A DNA stretch of 64,000 bases from Ignavibacteriales bacterium (GCA_026390775.1 JAPLFF010000003.1:62001-126000); one strand, 5' to 3'; positions 1 to 8,836 are shown, counted from the stretch's first letter. The notes: generated from the letters alone by a model not told the origin. A program made the numbers and translations.

Positions 1-2
1 CT

Positions 3-191
3 CCGGATAGTGTTACTCTTGAGGAAACAACTCCCGATGAAAAAACTATCGAGTTGTCTCTGAAAGTTGGTGCGGAAGATGTCGGCAAAGTAATAGGGAA
101 ACAAGGTAAAACTGCTCAGGCAATGAGAACCTTGCTTACTGCTATTGCGGCTAAAGAAGGCAAGCGTGCTATCTTAAAAATATTAGATTAA
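3..191 (+). CDS. khpA: KH-domain RNA-binding protein (KhpA/YlqC-like), 3' part only
   Basis: The 5' end lies outside the window; 62 codons remain. The fragment contains a KH-domain core with the RNA-binding loop written GKQGK inside VIGKQGKTAQAMRTLL, and it ends in ILKILD, as the small single-KH proteins of the YlqC/KhpA family do. It lies 10 bases upstream of rimM, and the order rpsP-KH protein-rimM-trmD-rplS is a widespread translation operon, so the missing upstream gene is probably rpsP (inference). The acidic, Thr/Glu-rich segment before the KH core may be a linker or an N-terminal extension. Confidence 0.85.
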   Translation, partial: PDSVTLEETTPDEKTIELSLKVGAEDVGKVIGKQGKTAQAMRTLLTAIAAKEGKRAILKILD

Positions 192-201
192 AATTTCGGT
201 T

Positions 202-720
202 GTGGATGATTTTTTTCTGATTGCAGAAGTAAAAGCTGTTTATGGCTCAAAAGGTTTCGTACTAATTGAGTCTTATTCTGATTTTTCCGAAAGATTTTTT
301 AAGCTAAATTCTGTTTACTTAGAGTTCTTTAGCTCAAGGAAAGAGTTCTTTGTCGAAAATGTTATGGAAGTTGATGGTAATATTGCCCTCAAGTTCAAAG
401 GGTTTGATAACAACGAAGATGTAAAATTTCTTCTTGACAAAAAAATCTACGTTGATAAAGAGCATTCCGTTAAACTTTCTGCTGATACATATTTTATTCA
501 TGATTTGATTGGAAGTGAAGTATTTCAAGGATCAAAATTAATCGGGTTTCTTGAAGATGTTTTAATTCTTCATTCTAATGATGTATATGTAATTAGAGAT
601 GCTGACAAAAAGAAAATTTTAATACCGGCAATTAAAGATTATGTACAATCTTTCGATCCGGAAAAGAAAAGATTAGAACTAATACCCGATTGCGATTTGC
701 TTTACGATGATGAGAATTGA
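202..720 (+). CDS. rimM: 16S rRNA processing protein RimM
   Basis: RimM binds ribosomal protein S19 and helps mature the 30S head. The 172-residue length fits the family. The N-terminal half has the RimM barrel pattern (IAEVKAVYGSKGFVLIE) and the C-terminal half the PRC-barrel pattern, with DLIGSEVF near residue 101 and ILIPAIKDYVQSFDPEKKRL near the end. The start is GTG: no in-frame ATG precedes the conserved N-terminus. The gene overlaps trmD by 14 bases, implying translational coupling. The N-terminal domain is rather divergent, so the call rests on both domains plus gene order. Confidence 0.9.
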   Translation: MDDFFLIAEVKAVYGSKGFVLIESYSDFSERFFKLNSVYLEFFSSRKEFFVENVMEVDGNIALKFKGFDNNEDVKFLLDKKIYVDKEHSVKLSADTYFIHDLIGSEVFQGSKLIGFLEDVLILHSNDVYVIRDADKKKILIPAIKDYVQSFDPEKKRLELIPDCDLLYDDEN

Positions 721-1390
721 TATTATTTCTGCCGTGCCTGACTCTCTTGTAAGTCCGCTTAATACAAGCATATTAAAAAGAGCGCAGGAACGAAAAAAAG
801 TTGAGATCATTGTGCACAATCTTCGTGATTATGCTTACGATAAACACAAACAGATTGATGATAAACCGTTTGGTGGTGGTCCGGGAATGTTACTTAAGCC
901 GGAACCGTTCTTTGAATGTATTGAAAAACTTATTAGTGAGAGAAAGTACGATCATATTATCTTTCCAACACCGGGCGGAAAAATTTATGATCAAAAACTT
1001 GCAAATGATTTTTCAATGACTGAAAATTTAATGATAATTGCCGGGCATTATAAAGGTGTTGATGATAGAGTCCGAGAACGATTTGCAACCGATGAAATTT
1101 CTATCGGAAGATATGTATTAACAGGCGGTGAGATAGTTGCTCTTGCAATTATTGATTCTGTAGTTAGGCTTATACCTGGAGTATTGAATGATAGTGAGTC
1201 TGCGCTTAACGATTCGCTGATGGACGGCGACATAATAGAAGCACCTTACTACACACGTCCGGCTGAATACAAAGATTTGAAAGTTCCGGAAGTTTTACTA
1301 TCAGGACATGAAAAAAAAGTTAAAGAGTGGAAAGAAGAACAATCAAAAATTTTAACTGAACATTGGAAAAAAATAAATAGTATGGAGTAA
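707..1390 (+). CDS. trmD: tRNA (guanine37-N1)-methyltransferase TrmD
   Basis: TrmD methylates G37 of tRNAs with a 36-GG-37 sequence, using S-adenosylmethionine, and so prevents +1 frameshifting. The deep trefoil-knot SAM-binding core is intact: IIAGHYKGVDDRV, then SIGRYVLTGGE near residues 135-145, then an Asp-containing DSVVRLIPGVL segment. KPFGGGPGM near residue 53 is the usual N-terminal signature. The 227 residues are normal for the family. Two consecutive ATG codons are possible starts. Six bases separate it from rplS. Confidence 0.97.
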   Translation: MMRIDIISAVPDSLVSPLNTSILKRAQERKKVEIIVHNLRDYAYDKHKQIDDKPFGGGPGMLLKPEPFFECIEKLISERKYDHIIFPTPGGKIYDQKLANDFSMTENLMIIAGHYKGVDDRVRERFATDEISIGRYVLTGGEIVALAIIDSVVRLIPGVLNDSESALNDSLMDGDIIEAPYYTRPAEYKDLKVPEVLLSGHEKKVKEWKEEQSKILTEHWKKINSME

Positions 1391-1396
1391 TAAGAA

Positions 1397-1744
1397 ATGG
1401 ACAAGCTAAAAGAATTCACAGCAGATTTTATGCGCACGGATTTTCCCGCATTTAAACCTGGCGATCATATCAGATTGCATGTTAGAGTAATTGAAGGCGA
1501 TAAAGAAAGAATTCAGCCTTTTGATGGAGATGTAATAAACATTCGTGGAACGGGATTGAACAAAACGTTCACGGTCCGTAAAATTGCCAGCGGTGTAGGC
1601 GTGGAAAGAATATTTTCATACAGCTCACCAAAATTGGCTAAAGTTGAAATGGTTCGTGAGGGTAAAGTCAGAAGAGCAAAACTTTTCTACTTACGAGAGC
1701 TCTCCGGTAAAGCGGCACGTATTAAAGACAAAAACGTAAAGTAA
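1397..1744 (+). CDS. rplS: 50S ribosomal protein L19
   Basis: L19 sits at the 30S-50S interface. The 115-residue length and the motifs [52 protein letters not shown] and [18 protein letters not shown] are diagnostic. It is the last gene of the rimM-trmD operon and is followed by a strong intrinsic terminator. Confidence 0.98.
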   Translation: MDKLKEFTADFMRTDFPAFKPGDHIRLHVRVIEGDKERIQPFDGDVINIRGTGLNKTFTVRKIASGVGVERIFSYSSPKLAKVEMVREGKVRRAKLFYLRELSGKAARIKDKNVK

Positions 1745-1765
1745 TAACCAAAATTTAATTTCTCT

Positions 1766-1796
1766 AATCCCGCTTCTTTAGCGGGATTTTTATTTT
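1766..1796 (+). terminator. Intrinsic terminator of the rimM-trmD-rplS operon
   Basis: An 8-bp stem, AATCCCGC paired with GCGGGATT across a 7-base loop, is followed directly by a T-rich tract (TTTATTTTA). It starts 22 bases after the rplS stop codon. Confidence 0.9.
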
Positions 1797-1815
1797 AAAT
1801 ATTTCGGAAAATCAG

Positions 1816-2583
1816 ATGAAATTGATCCTGCCAAAAAATGTTTTTTCTGCTATCTTGAAAACTGCGTTACCTCAAGAATATCAAACAGAAATATTGTATC
1901 AAGAATCTTCTCTTATTTGTAAAAGTCTCGAATACAACACTTCGGCAATTGCTTTAATTCCATCGTTGGAATTAGTAAATCACCGCAATTTATTTGTTTC
2001 AAACAAAATTGCATTGTCGTTCGATGGTGTGCTGTCAAACTCATATTTCTATTTTATTGAGGGAGAGAAGAAATTTCAAAAAATATATTTACGCGGAGAT
2101 ATTTCTCTTAATGAAATTCTACTTGCTAAAATATTATTTGCGGAAAAATTCTCCTCGCAGATTGATATTACTTTGGATACAAATAAAACCGTCGAAAAGG
2201 GAAGGGATTACATTATAGCCGGTGATGAAAATTTTCATTCGTGGGATTATAGCTCGGCAATTAGTCTGTCCGATGAAGTTTCTGAAATGATTGATCTTCC
2301 CTACGTAAATTTTGTTTTCGCTTCTCAGGATAAAAATGCGCTTGAAAAATTTAATGAACAAATAAATCCCGTTGATGAAAAAATAGACAGCGATATTGCA
2401 AATATCATTAAAGAGCTAAATCTTTCCGAGAAGGCAAAAGAATTCCTTACAGAGAATCTTGGTTCGGTTTATTTTGATATGACTGATAATGAAGAAACCG
2501 CCGTGAATGAACTGATAAAACTAATTTTCTATCACGGGATTATTGATGACATTTTTGAGGTGAAGTTCCTACCATCGAAATAA
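1816..2583 (+). CDS. MqnA-like protein (menaquinone/futalosine pathway family)
   Basis: The 255-residue protein has the pattern of the MqnA/MqnD group, which share a periplasmic-binding fold but act in the cytoplasm. It shows SAIALIPSLELVNHRNLFV (family form: DxALISSIEY), an LSFDGVLSNSYF strand, GDISLNEILLAKILFAEKF, and YIIAGDENF followed by SEMIDLPYVNFVFAS, corresponding to the family's GDxAL...TGLPFVFAVW. There is no signal peptide. MqnA dehydrates chorismate in the futalosine route to menaquinone. The protein is divergent and shorter than typical MqnA, so substrate and exact role are uncertain. It stands alone between a terminator and a convergent operon; no other mqn gene is recognisable here. 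Confidence 0.5.
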   Translation: MKLILPKNVFSAILKTALPQEYQTEILYQESSLICKSLEYNTSAIALIPSLELVNHRNLFVSNKIALSFDGVLSNSYFYFIEGEKKFQKIYLRGDISLNEILLAKILFAEKFSSQIDITLDTNKTVEKGRDYIIAGDENFHSWDYSSAISLSDEVSEMIDLPYVNFVFASQDKNALEKFNEQINPVDEKIDSDIANIIKELNLSEKAKEFLTENLGSVYFDMTDNEETAVNELIKLIFYHGIIDDIFEVKFLPSK

Positions 2584-2588
2584 ATCTT

Positions 2589-2627
2589 CCTTTAATCCCT
2601 CTCCTTTACAAGGAGAGGGATTAAAGG
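2589..2627. repeat. Palindromic repeat, copy 1 (also a likely bidirectional terminator)
   Basis: A perfect 18-bp inverted repeat (arms CCTTTAATCCCTCTCCTT and its complement) surrounds a 3-base loop between two convergent genes. Its core, CCCTCTCCTT/AAGGAGAGGG, recurs at two other places in the window (near 40.5 and 41.2 kb). It therefore looks like a dispersed REP-type element that may also end transcription from both sides. Confidence 0.8.
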
Positions 2628-2634
2628 GAGAGGT

Positions 2635-3579
2635 TTATTTTTTATTTACACAGTTCAAAACTTTGCCAGTGTTTTTATACTCGACAATAATTTTTACAGT
2701 TTCTTCCGCAACAGCATCTTGAGCTTGTTCTGTTGATGCACCTATATGGTGTGTAACATAAATACCGTCAATGTTCTGTAATTTGGAAGTAACAGAACCG
2801 TCTTTTCCTTCCGGTTCGCCTTTGAACACATCAACGCCAGCAGCAACGCCTTTTTCTTTAACTGCTTTTATAAGTGCGTCTTCATCAATAACATCCGCAC
2901 GTGAAGTATTAATAAGAATCGCTCCCTTTTTCATCAGACCAAATAATTTGTCGTTGAACATTCCTTTTGTTTGCGGATTTGCCGGAACATGCAATGTAAT
3001 TACATCAGCCATAGCAATTAATTTTTCAACATCGTCAATATATGCAATCCCTAATCCTTCAGATTTTACAACATCATAACCGATCACTTTCATACCGAAA
3101 GCCTGAGCACGTTTGGCAATTTCTTTCCCGATATTTCCAACTCCAATTATACCAAGAGTTTTCCCATACAACCCTTCTGCTTTGGAATATTTTGCTTTGT
3201 TCCAAACACTGCTGTTAAAATCTTTTACGTTATCCGGAATTTTTCTATCGAGCGAAATCATCAAACCCATTGCAAGTTCTGCCACAGCTATTGAATTCTT
3301 GCCGGGTGTATTGGAAACCGAAACACCTTTTGCGCTTGCCGCTGCAACATCAATGTTGTTGTAACCAGAACCGGCACGAATAACAATTTTTAAATTTGTC
3401 CCGGCGTTAATTGCAGCAGCATTAACGTTGGTAGAACGTACTACAATGAATTCTGCATCCTTAACGATATTTGGAATGTCATTCTCGCCAGCTTTTGGCT
3501 CATAGATAATTTCAAATCCGGCACCTTTTAATGTCTGTACATGGTTATCCGGAAATTTGTCTGCGATTAATACTTTCAT
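2635..3579 (-). CDS. serA: D-3-phosphoglycerate dehydrogenase-like 2-hydroxyacid dehydrogenase
   Basis: An NAD-dependent D-isomer-specific 2-hydroxyacid dehydrogenase of about 314 residues. The Rossmann motif reads GIIGVGNIGKEIAKRAQAFG. The catalytic Arg lies in NTSRADVIDEDAL, the Glu in FKGEPEG and the His in THHIGAST. VIRAGSGYNNID near residue 90 is typical of SerA-type enzymes. It has no C-terminal ACT domain, so it is a short SerA; another 2-hydroxyacid substrate remains possible. The chosen ATG (third codon of the longest frame) has AAGGAG seven bases upstream, whereas the first ATG is too close to it. It is the last gene of the operon, 16 bases after hutU. Confidence 0.85.
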   Translation of the reverse strand: MKVLIADKFPDNHVQTLKGAGFEIIYEPKAGENDIPNIVKDAEFIVVRSTNVNAAAINAGTNLKIVIRAGSGYNNIDVAAASAKGVSVSNTPGKNSIAVAELAMGLMISLDRKIPDNVKDFNSSVWNKAKYSKAEGLYGKTLGIIGVGNIGKEIAKRAQAFGMKVIGYDVVKSEGLGIAYIDDVEKLIAMADVITLHVPANPQTKGMFNDKLFGLMKKGAILINTSRADVIDEDALIKAVKEKGVAAGVDVFKGEPEGKDGSVTSKLQNIDGIYVTHHIGASTEQAQDAVAEETVKIIVEYKNTGKVLNCVNKK

Positions 3580-3595
3580 TTTCATACTCCTTTTT

Positions 3596-5254
3596 TTATT
3601 TCATCATAGGAATTTTTACAGAGAACTTTTTTGCGTTATCAATTGCTTGTTGGTATCCGGCATCAGCGTGGCGAGCAATTCCCATTCCAGGATCGTAGGT
3701 TAAAACTCTTTCGAGCCGCGCTTCCGCTTCTTTAGTTCCATCGGCAACTACGACCATACCCGCATGAATAGATTTTCCAATTCCTACTCCGCCGCCATGA
3801 TGAACAGAAACCCAGCTCGCTCCGCCGATTGCATTTAATAATGCATTCAGAATTGGCCAATCAGCAATTGCATCACTGCCGTCCTTCATTGCTTCCGTCT
3901 CACGATTTGGTGATGCAACCGATCCGCAGTCAAGATGATCTCTGCCGATAACGATCGGTGCTTTAACTTTTCCTTCCGCAACAAGACGGTTAAAAATCTT
4001 TCCCATCTTTGCACGTTCGCCGTAACCAAGCCAGCAGATGCGTGCGGGCAATCCTTGAAAGTGAACTTTCTTTTGTGCTAGTTCAATCCAGCGGATGAGC
4101 GCTTTGTTTTCCGGAAAAGTTTCGATCACAGCTTTATCAGTTTCGTAAATATCTTTTGGATCACCGCTCAATGCAGCCCAACGGAAAGGACCTTTGCCAT
4201 CACAGAAGAGAGGACGAATATATTCCGGAACGAATCCAGGAATATCGAAAGCATTTTCTAATCCGTTTTCTTTTGCTTCTCCGCGTATATTATTTCCGTA
4301 ATCAAATGCAACTGAGCCGCGCGCTTGAAATTCAAGCATCGCTTTAACATGTTCAACAATTGTTTTTTTGGAAAGTGAAATGTATTTGTTAGGATTACTT
4401 TTACGAAGATCTAACGCTTCATCCAAACTCATACCCATCGGGACGTATCCGTTAAGAGTATCGTGAGCAGATGTTTGATCTGTAATAATATCGGGAGTAA
4501 TTTTTCTTTCTAAAATTTTTGGTAGAATTTCTCCCGCATTGCCGAGCAATCCAACCGAAAGAGGAATCTTTTTTTCTTTTGCATCAAGAACAAGTTTAAG
4601 CGCTTCATCCAAATCTTCAGTCATCACATCAAGATACCCGGTATCAATTCTTTTTTGCATACGTGATCGGTCAACATCAATTCCAAGAAAAGCTGCACCG
4701 TTCATTGTTGCCGCTAATGGTTGAGCTCCACCCATTCCGCCGAGACCTGCAGTTAGTAAAAATCTTCCGCTTAGTGTTGAATTGAAATGCTGCCGTGCGC
4801 ATTCTGCAAATGTTTCGTAAGTGCCTTGCAAAATTCCTTGTGTCCCGATGTAAATCCAGCTACCGGCTGTCATTTGTCCATACATTGTTAGACCAAGTGA
4901 ATCAAGTCTGCGGAATTCATCCCAAGTTGCCCAATCGGGAACAAGCATTGCGTTGGAAATAATTACGCGCGGTGCATTCTGATGTGTCTTAAAAATTGCA
5001 ACCGGTTTACCGGATTGAACTACAAGAGTTTCATCGTTCTCTAAATTTTTTAGCGAAGAAATAATTGCTTCATAAGATTCCCAATTGCGAGCGGCTTTTC
5101 CCGAACCGCCGTAAACAATTAAATCCTCAGGTCGTTCTGCAACATCCGGATCGAGATTGTTCATCAGCATTCTCATTGCTGCTTCTTGAATCCAACCTTT
5201 ACAACTTATTTTAGTGCCGGTCGGCGCCTTAATATTTTTTCCTTTTGTTTCCAT
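3596..5254 (-). CDS. hutU: Urocanate hydratase
   Basis: This enzyme converts urocanate to imidazolonepropionate in histidine degradation, using NAD+ as an electrophile. The 552 residues match the family. Signatures are [13 protein letters not shown] near residue 50, the NAD-binding stretch [12 protein letters not shown] near 168-179, [14 protein letters not shown], and the active-site region [15 protein letters not shown] near 405. No hutH, hutI or hutG lies nearby; the gene is instead directly abutted by an unknown small gene and an adenosine-deaminase-family gene. The rest of the pathway must be elsewhere. Confidence 0.97.
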   Translation of the reverse strand: METKGKNIKAPTGTKISCKGWIQEAAMRMLMNNLDPDVAERPEDLIVYGGSGKAARNWESYEAIISSLKNLENDETLVVQSGKPVAIFKTHQNAPRVIISNAMLVPDWATWDEFRRLDSLGLTMYGQMTAGSWIYIGTQGILQGTYETFAECARQHFNSTLSGRFLLTAGLGGMGGAQPLAATMNGAAFLGIDVDRSRMQKRIDTGYLDVMTEDLDEALKLVLDAKEKKIPLSVGLLGNAGEILPKILERKITPDIITDQTSAHDTLNGYVPMGMSLDEALDLRKSNPNKYISLSKKTIVEHVKAMLEFQARGSVAFDYGNNIRGEAKENGLENAFDIPGFVPEYIRPLFCDGKGPFRWAALSGDPKDIYETDKAVIETFPENKALIRWIELAQKKVHFQGLPARICWLGYGERAKMGKIFNRLVAEGKVKAPIVIGRDHLDCGSVASPNRETEAMKDGSDAIADWPILNALLNAIGGASWVSVHHGGGVGIGKSIHAGMVVVADGTKEAEARLERVLTYDPGMGIARHADAGYQQAIDNAKKFSVKIPMMK

Positions 5255-5593
5255 TTAATTACTGAAATGAGTTTCTAAAAGATTTTTGTATTGATTGTAA
5301 GCAGATTTGTAAAGCCATCGTTTAAGAAAAAATCCTTTGGTAATCTGCTTTTTCATGTGGTCAACATTTTCTTTAAGACGGAAAACTAGTTTGGTCTTTT
5401 CATCTTTTGTTAGTTTAATCTCATCTGCTGGATCATTGATTTTATCAATTATGGAATTAAATGTACGGAGATCGGTGTAAAATCTTTCATCAGCCGCCAT
5501 TTGCTTTTGAATTGTTTTACAGAATTGGAGAAGGATTTTTTTCTCGTTCTTATCGAATTGATATGAATAATTTTTAAAAAGTGGTTTTGCCAT
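5255..5593 (-). CDS. Conserved-looking small protein of unknown function
   Basis: I do not recognise this family. The protein has about 112 residues, is Lys-rich and probably helical. It has neither signal peptide nor membrane segment and carries aromatic residues near both ends (FKNYSYQFDK, FFLKRWLYKSAYNQYKNLL). The ATG chosen is the third codon of the longest frame (the first is TTG). Its stop codon directly abuts the hutU start and its own start lies 7 bases after the upstream stop, so it is surely co-transcribed with both neighbours. The context suggests an accessory role in nucleoside or histidine catabolism, but nothing in the sequence proves this. Confidence 0.7.
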   Translation of the reverse strand: MAKPLFKNYSYQFDKNEKKILLQFCKTIQKQMAADERFYTDLRTFNSIIDKINDPADEIKLTKDEKTKLVFRLKENVDHMKKQITKGFFLKRWLYKSAYNQYKNLLETHFSN

Positions 5594-5600
5594 AAACAAA

Positions 5601-6689
5601 TTATACTTTTAGTGAAAGAAGTTTTTCCCGCATCTTTTGGAAACCGGGTTTGATAATATTATAAATGTATGGTAATCTTTCTTTGTATGGAATGAAGGAA
5701 GATTTCATTGCATTGATATTTAATTTTTCTATATCATCCAATGTTAAACCAAACATATCCGTTGCGATCAAATATTCTTTTGTAAGTGTAGTATCGCTCA
5801 TCAAACGATCGTCTGTGTTTAGAAAGACTCTGTACTTTTCTTTGTAAAGTTTTATGAAAGGATGATTTTCCATTTTATCTATTGCACCGGTGTGGACATT
5901 GCTCAATAGATTAATCTCAAGAGGAAGACGAGTATCTAATATATACTGTGCAAGATCACCTAGTGAAACAATATTGCCATCTTTATCGAAATGCATATCT
6001 TCAATTAAACGCGTTGCATGCCCGATGCGGTGAGCGCCGCAAATCTGAATTGCCTGCCAAATAGATTCTATACCAAATGCTTCTCCGGCGTGAATCGTAA
6101 TATTAAAATTTTCCCGCTTGATAAATTGAAATGCATCAATATGTTTTTTGGGAGGATAACCGCCTTCTTCACCTGCAAGATCAAATCCTACAACACCCTG
6201 TCTTCTAAAATTAACTGCTAGCTCGGCAATCTCTAAAGTATTTTTCATATTACGCATACCGCAAAGAATCAAACCATAGCCAACACCAAAATCTTTTTTC
6301 CCTTTTTCCAATCCTTCAAGAACAGCATTAATTATGTCTTCGTAATAAAGTCCTTTTACAGTATGGAAAACAGGTGCAAATCGTGTTTCAACATAACAAA
6401 CGCCATCCTTCTTCATATCTTCCATCATCTCGTATGCAATGCGCTCGAGCGCTTCTTTGGTTTGCATTACTGCGCATGTATGTTCAAATCCTTGAAGATA
6501 TTCTACAAGGTTTCCTTTATTTGCACCGCGGAAAAACCATTCGGCAAGTTCAACCGGATCTGAAATGGGTAGTTTTGTGTATTTCAAATCTTTGGCTAGT
6601 TCTATTATAGTTTGTGTTCTAAGACCGCCGTCAAGGTGATCGTGCAGTAATACTTTTGGAACGTTGCGTATAATCTCTTCTGTTTTCAT
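5601..6689 (-). CDS. add: Adenosine deaminase family protein
   Basis: A zinc-dependent deaminase of about 362 residues. The metal-binding HDH lies at residues 16-18 in LLHDHLDGGLR, followed by TIHAGEAFG near 200 (His ligand plus catalytic Glu), RIGHATRL, and the Asp pair in LNTDDRLMS. These are the four canonical adenosine-deaminase motifs. Adenosine or deoxyadenosine is the expected substrate. 6-aminodeoxyfutalosine is also deaminated by relatives of this family in some bacteria, and an MqnA-like gene is close by; the sequence alone does not decide. It is the first gene of a minus-strand operon. Confidence 0.88.
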   Translation of the reverse strand: MKTEEIIRNVPKVLLHDHLDGGLRTQTIIELAKDLKYTKLPISDPVELAEWFFRGANKGNLVEYLQGFEHTCAVMQTKEALERIAYEMMEDMKKDGVCYVETRFAPVFHTVKGLYYEDIINAVLEGLEKGKKDFGVGYGLILCGMRNMKNTLEIAELAVNFRRQGVVGFDLAGEEGGYPPKKHIDAFQFIKRENFNITIHAGEAFGIESIWQAIQICGAHRIGHATRLIEDMHFDKDGNIVSLGDLAQYILDTRLPLEINLLSNVHTGAIDKMENHPFIKLYKEKYRVFLNTDDRLMSDTTLTKEYLIATDMFGLTLDDIEKLNINAMKSSFIPYKERLPYIYNIIKPGFQKMREKLLSLKV

Positions 6690-6819
6690 CTTCACTTCTT
6701 TATTCCAAAAATATTCTTTTGCGTTCCGAAAATCAATTAATCTATCTGTTGTTTAATATGATTCATTCAAAATCAATATTCTTGTTATTGATTCTGCGAA
6801 TAAATGAACTAATTTAACC

Positions 6820-6848
6820 TTGACTTGGCAATCCTAAATTGGTTATTT
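6820..6848 (+). promoter_or_regulatory. Candidate sigma-70-type promoter for the TPR gene
   Basis: TTGACT is followed by a 17-base spacer and TTATTT, about 47 bases before the downstream start codon, in the divergent intergenic region. It is identified by consensus resemblance only. Bacteroidota-type promoters differ from the E. coli consensus, so this is tentative. Confidence 0.4.
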
Positions 6849-6894
6849 TTGTTCAAATTAATTATGAATTTATTTTTTATTAACAGGAGCATCA

Positions 6895-8256
6895 ATGAAA
6901 AAAGCATTTATTTATTTGAGTATTTTGACAATGGTCTTAGGTATAACAGCTTTTGAATGCGGTTCGGCAGAATTAGAAGGCGCTAAGTTATACATCAGAC
7001 AAAAGCAATATGATAAAGCTAAAGAAATTTTGTTGAAAGAAGTTGCTAAGAATCCGGCAAGTGATGAGGGATGGAGTATGCTTGGTAAGCTTTACTCTGA
7101 AGAAGGAGACATTCCCAAAATGCTGGAAGCTTTTGATAAATCACTTGCAGTCAGCAAAAAATTTGAAGTTGATATAAAAGAATTTAAAAAATATGCATGG
7201 GCAAACAGCTTTAATAAAGGAGTATCATTCTTTAATTCTGCTGTCAAGACTACAAAGCCAGACAGTATGAACATGTTTTTTGAAAAAGCTGTTGAACAAT
7301 TTAAATATACGATTATGTGCGAACCTGATTCGACAATTGGATATGAAAACATTGCTGCAGCTTATCTAAATATGGGTAAAACAAATGAATCTATACCAGT
7401 GCTTGAGAAATTAATTAGTTTAGATAACACTCCTGCTTTGGTGGAAGGTAAGGAGTTAATAGGGAAATCCGAAAATGAGATCATAAATAAATTAGGAAAC
7501 CCAAAGGAAAAAATCGAGACTACATATAAAGATGGAAAAATAGCCCTGATGTTAGTTTATCAACAATATTTTGTTTATTTAAGAGAAGGAAGATGTTTTG
7601 AAGTTACAAAGTTTTCTAGCGGAAAATCTCTAGCATGGGTTTATTCTAGATTAGGACAAATACATTTGGTTAACGGCGGTAAGCAATTGGATAGTTACAA
7701 GATATCTAAGAATACTAATGATAGTTTGAAAGCTTTTGAGATGTATAATAAAGCGATTAGTGTTTTAGAGAATGGTAGATATAGATATCCCAGTGATGCT
7801 GATATACTTTTACAATTAGGTAATGCATATTATTATGCCAATAAAATTGATGTAGCCGAATCTTCTTTCAAATATCTTGTTGAAAAAAATCCGACCAATA
7901 AAGAAATAAGATATGCATACGGTGTTATATTACTTAAAGAACATAAATACACCGAAGCTGCTTCTCAATTAGAACAAGTTGTAAAAATGGATGAGAATAA
8001 TATTGATGCATGCTATAATCTTGCTGCAACATATATAAATTGGGGAAATGATCTTAGAGATGAAGCTTTGAAGAAAGAGAATAATGATAAATCATTCCAG
8101 GAAAAATTTAAATTAGCTGCACCTTTATTGGAAAAATATTTATCAGTAAAATCCAACGATGCAAGAGTCTGGATGAGTCTAGGCCAGGTTTATGCAAATC
8201 TCGGTGAAGCAGAAAAATCTAAAGCAGCTTTCAAAAAGGCAGATGAGGTTAAATAA
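6895..8256 (+). CDS. TPR-repeat envelope protein with a BamE/SmpA-like insert
   Basis: The 453-residue protein begins with an export signal (MKKAFIYLSILTMVLGITAF, Cys at 21), but the lipobox is imperfect. TPR-like helical pairs occupy about residues 26-180 (YDKAKEILLKEVAKNPASDEGWSMLGKLY and others) and 270-453 (AFEMYNKAISVLENG, AESSFKYLVEKNP). Between them, about 183-250, is a non-TPR segment reading ELIGKSENEIINKLGNPKEKIET then LMLVYQQYFVYLREGRC. This matches the pattern of SmpA/OmlA (BamE-like) domains: G-x-S-x-x-E-hydrophobic followed by L-G-x-P. The role is unknown; a periplasmic scaffold is the simplest reading. It has its own promoter candidate. Confidence 0.8.
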   Translation: MKKAFIYLSILTMVLGITAFECGSAELEGAKLYIRQKQYDKAKEILLKEVAKNPASDEGWSMLGKLYSEEGDIPKMLEAFDKSLAVSKKFEVDIKEFKKYAWANSFNKGVSFFNSAVKTTKPDSMNMFFEKAVEQFKYTIMCEPDSTIGYENIAAAYLNMGKTNESIPVLEKLISLDNTPALVEGKELIGKSENEIINKLGNPKEKIETTYKDGKIALMLVYQQYFVYLREGRCFEVTKFSSGKSLAWVYSRLGQIHLVNGGKQLDSYKISKNTNDSLKAFEMYNKAISVLENGRYRYPSDADILLQLGNAYYYANKIDVAESSFKYLVEKNPTNKEIRYAYGVILLKEHKYTEAASQLEQVVKMDENNIDACYNLAATYINWGNDLRDEALKKENNDKSFQEKFKLAAPLLEKYLSVKSNDARVWMSLGQVYANLGEAEKSKAAFKKADEVK

Positions 8257-8282
8257 TTATTTTGTAATTTATTTTATTTCAG

Positions 8283-8333
8283 CGAGGCTTATCAAATCGA
8301 CAGGAAATTACTTTTGAGACAGCCTCGTTTTTT
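8283..8333 (+). terminator. Terminator-like hairpin after the TPR gene
   Basis: CGAGGCT pairs with AGCCTCG across a 31-base loop and is followed by seven T residues. It lies just before the DUF3467 gene. The long loop makes it less certain than the other terminators here. Confidence 0.6.
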
Positions 8334-8354
8334 ATGATTAATCAAGGTGAAAAG

Positions 8355-8681
8355 ATGAATCAGAACAATGATCAAAACGCACAGCAGATAAACATAGAAC
8401 TCGGTGAAAAAGAAGCCGAAGGAATTTATTCCAATCTTGCAATCATTACACATTCGCCGGCGGAGTTTGTTATTGATTTTACTCGTGTTGTACCCGGCGT
8501 TCCTAAAGCAAGAGTGCTTTCCCGTATAATTACTACTCCGCAGCATGCAAAGATGTTAATGCGCGCATTAAAGGACAACATCGAAAAGTTTGAATCACGC
8601 TTTGGTGAAATAAAGATTGATAATCAACCAACGCCACAGTTTGGATTTATCAACACTGATAAAGGTGAAAAAGTAAATTAA
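8355..8681 (+). CDS. DUF3467 family protein
   Basis: A small cytoplasmic protein of about 108 residues with the DUF3467 pattern: an acidic N-terminus, then YSNLAIITHSPAEFVIDFTRVVPGVPKARVLSRIITTPQHAKMLMRALKDNIEKFE. The biochemical role of the family is unknown to me. The ATG chosen is the eighth codon of the longest frame because AAGGTG lies five bases upstream of it and nothing comparable precedes the first ATG. Confidence 0.88.
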   Translation: MNQNNDQNAQQINIELGEKEAEGIYSNLAIITHSPAEFVIDFTRVVPGVPKARVLSRIITTPQHAKMLMRALKDNIEKFESRFGEIKIDNQPTPQFGFINTDKGEKVN

Positions 8682-8836
8682 TATTTCAGAGATTCCTGAA
8701 AGAGAATGTTAATTTAGAGCAAACTTACAATTCTATTCTCATGTAAATCATTTCTTGAGTTAGTTAAAATAAATAGGTAGTTTATTAATAAGGTAAACCT
8801 TTTGTTTTCCACCATTCAAATCTTTTGGAGTAAATT

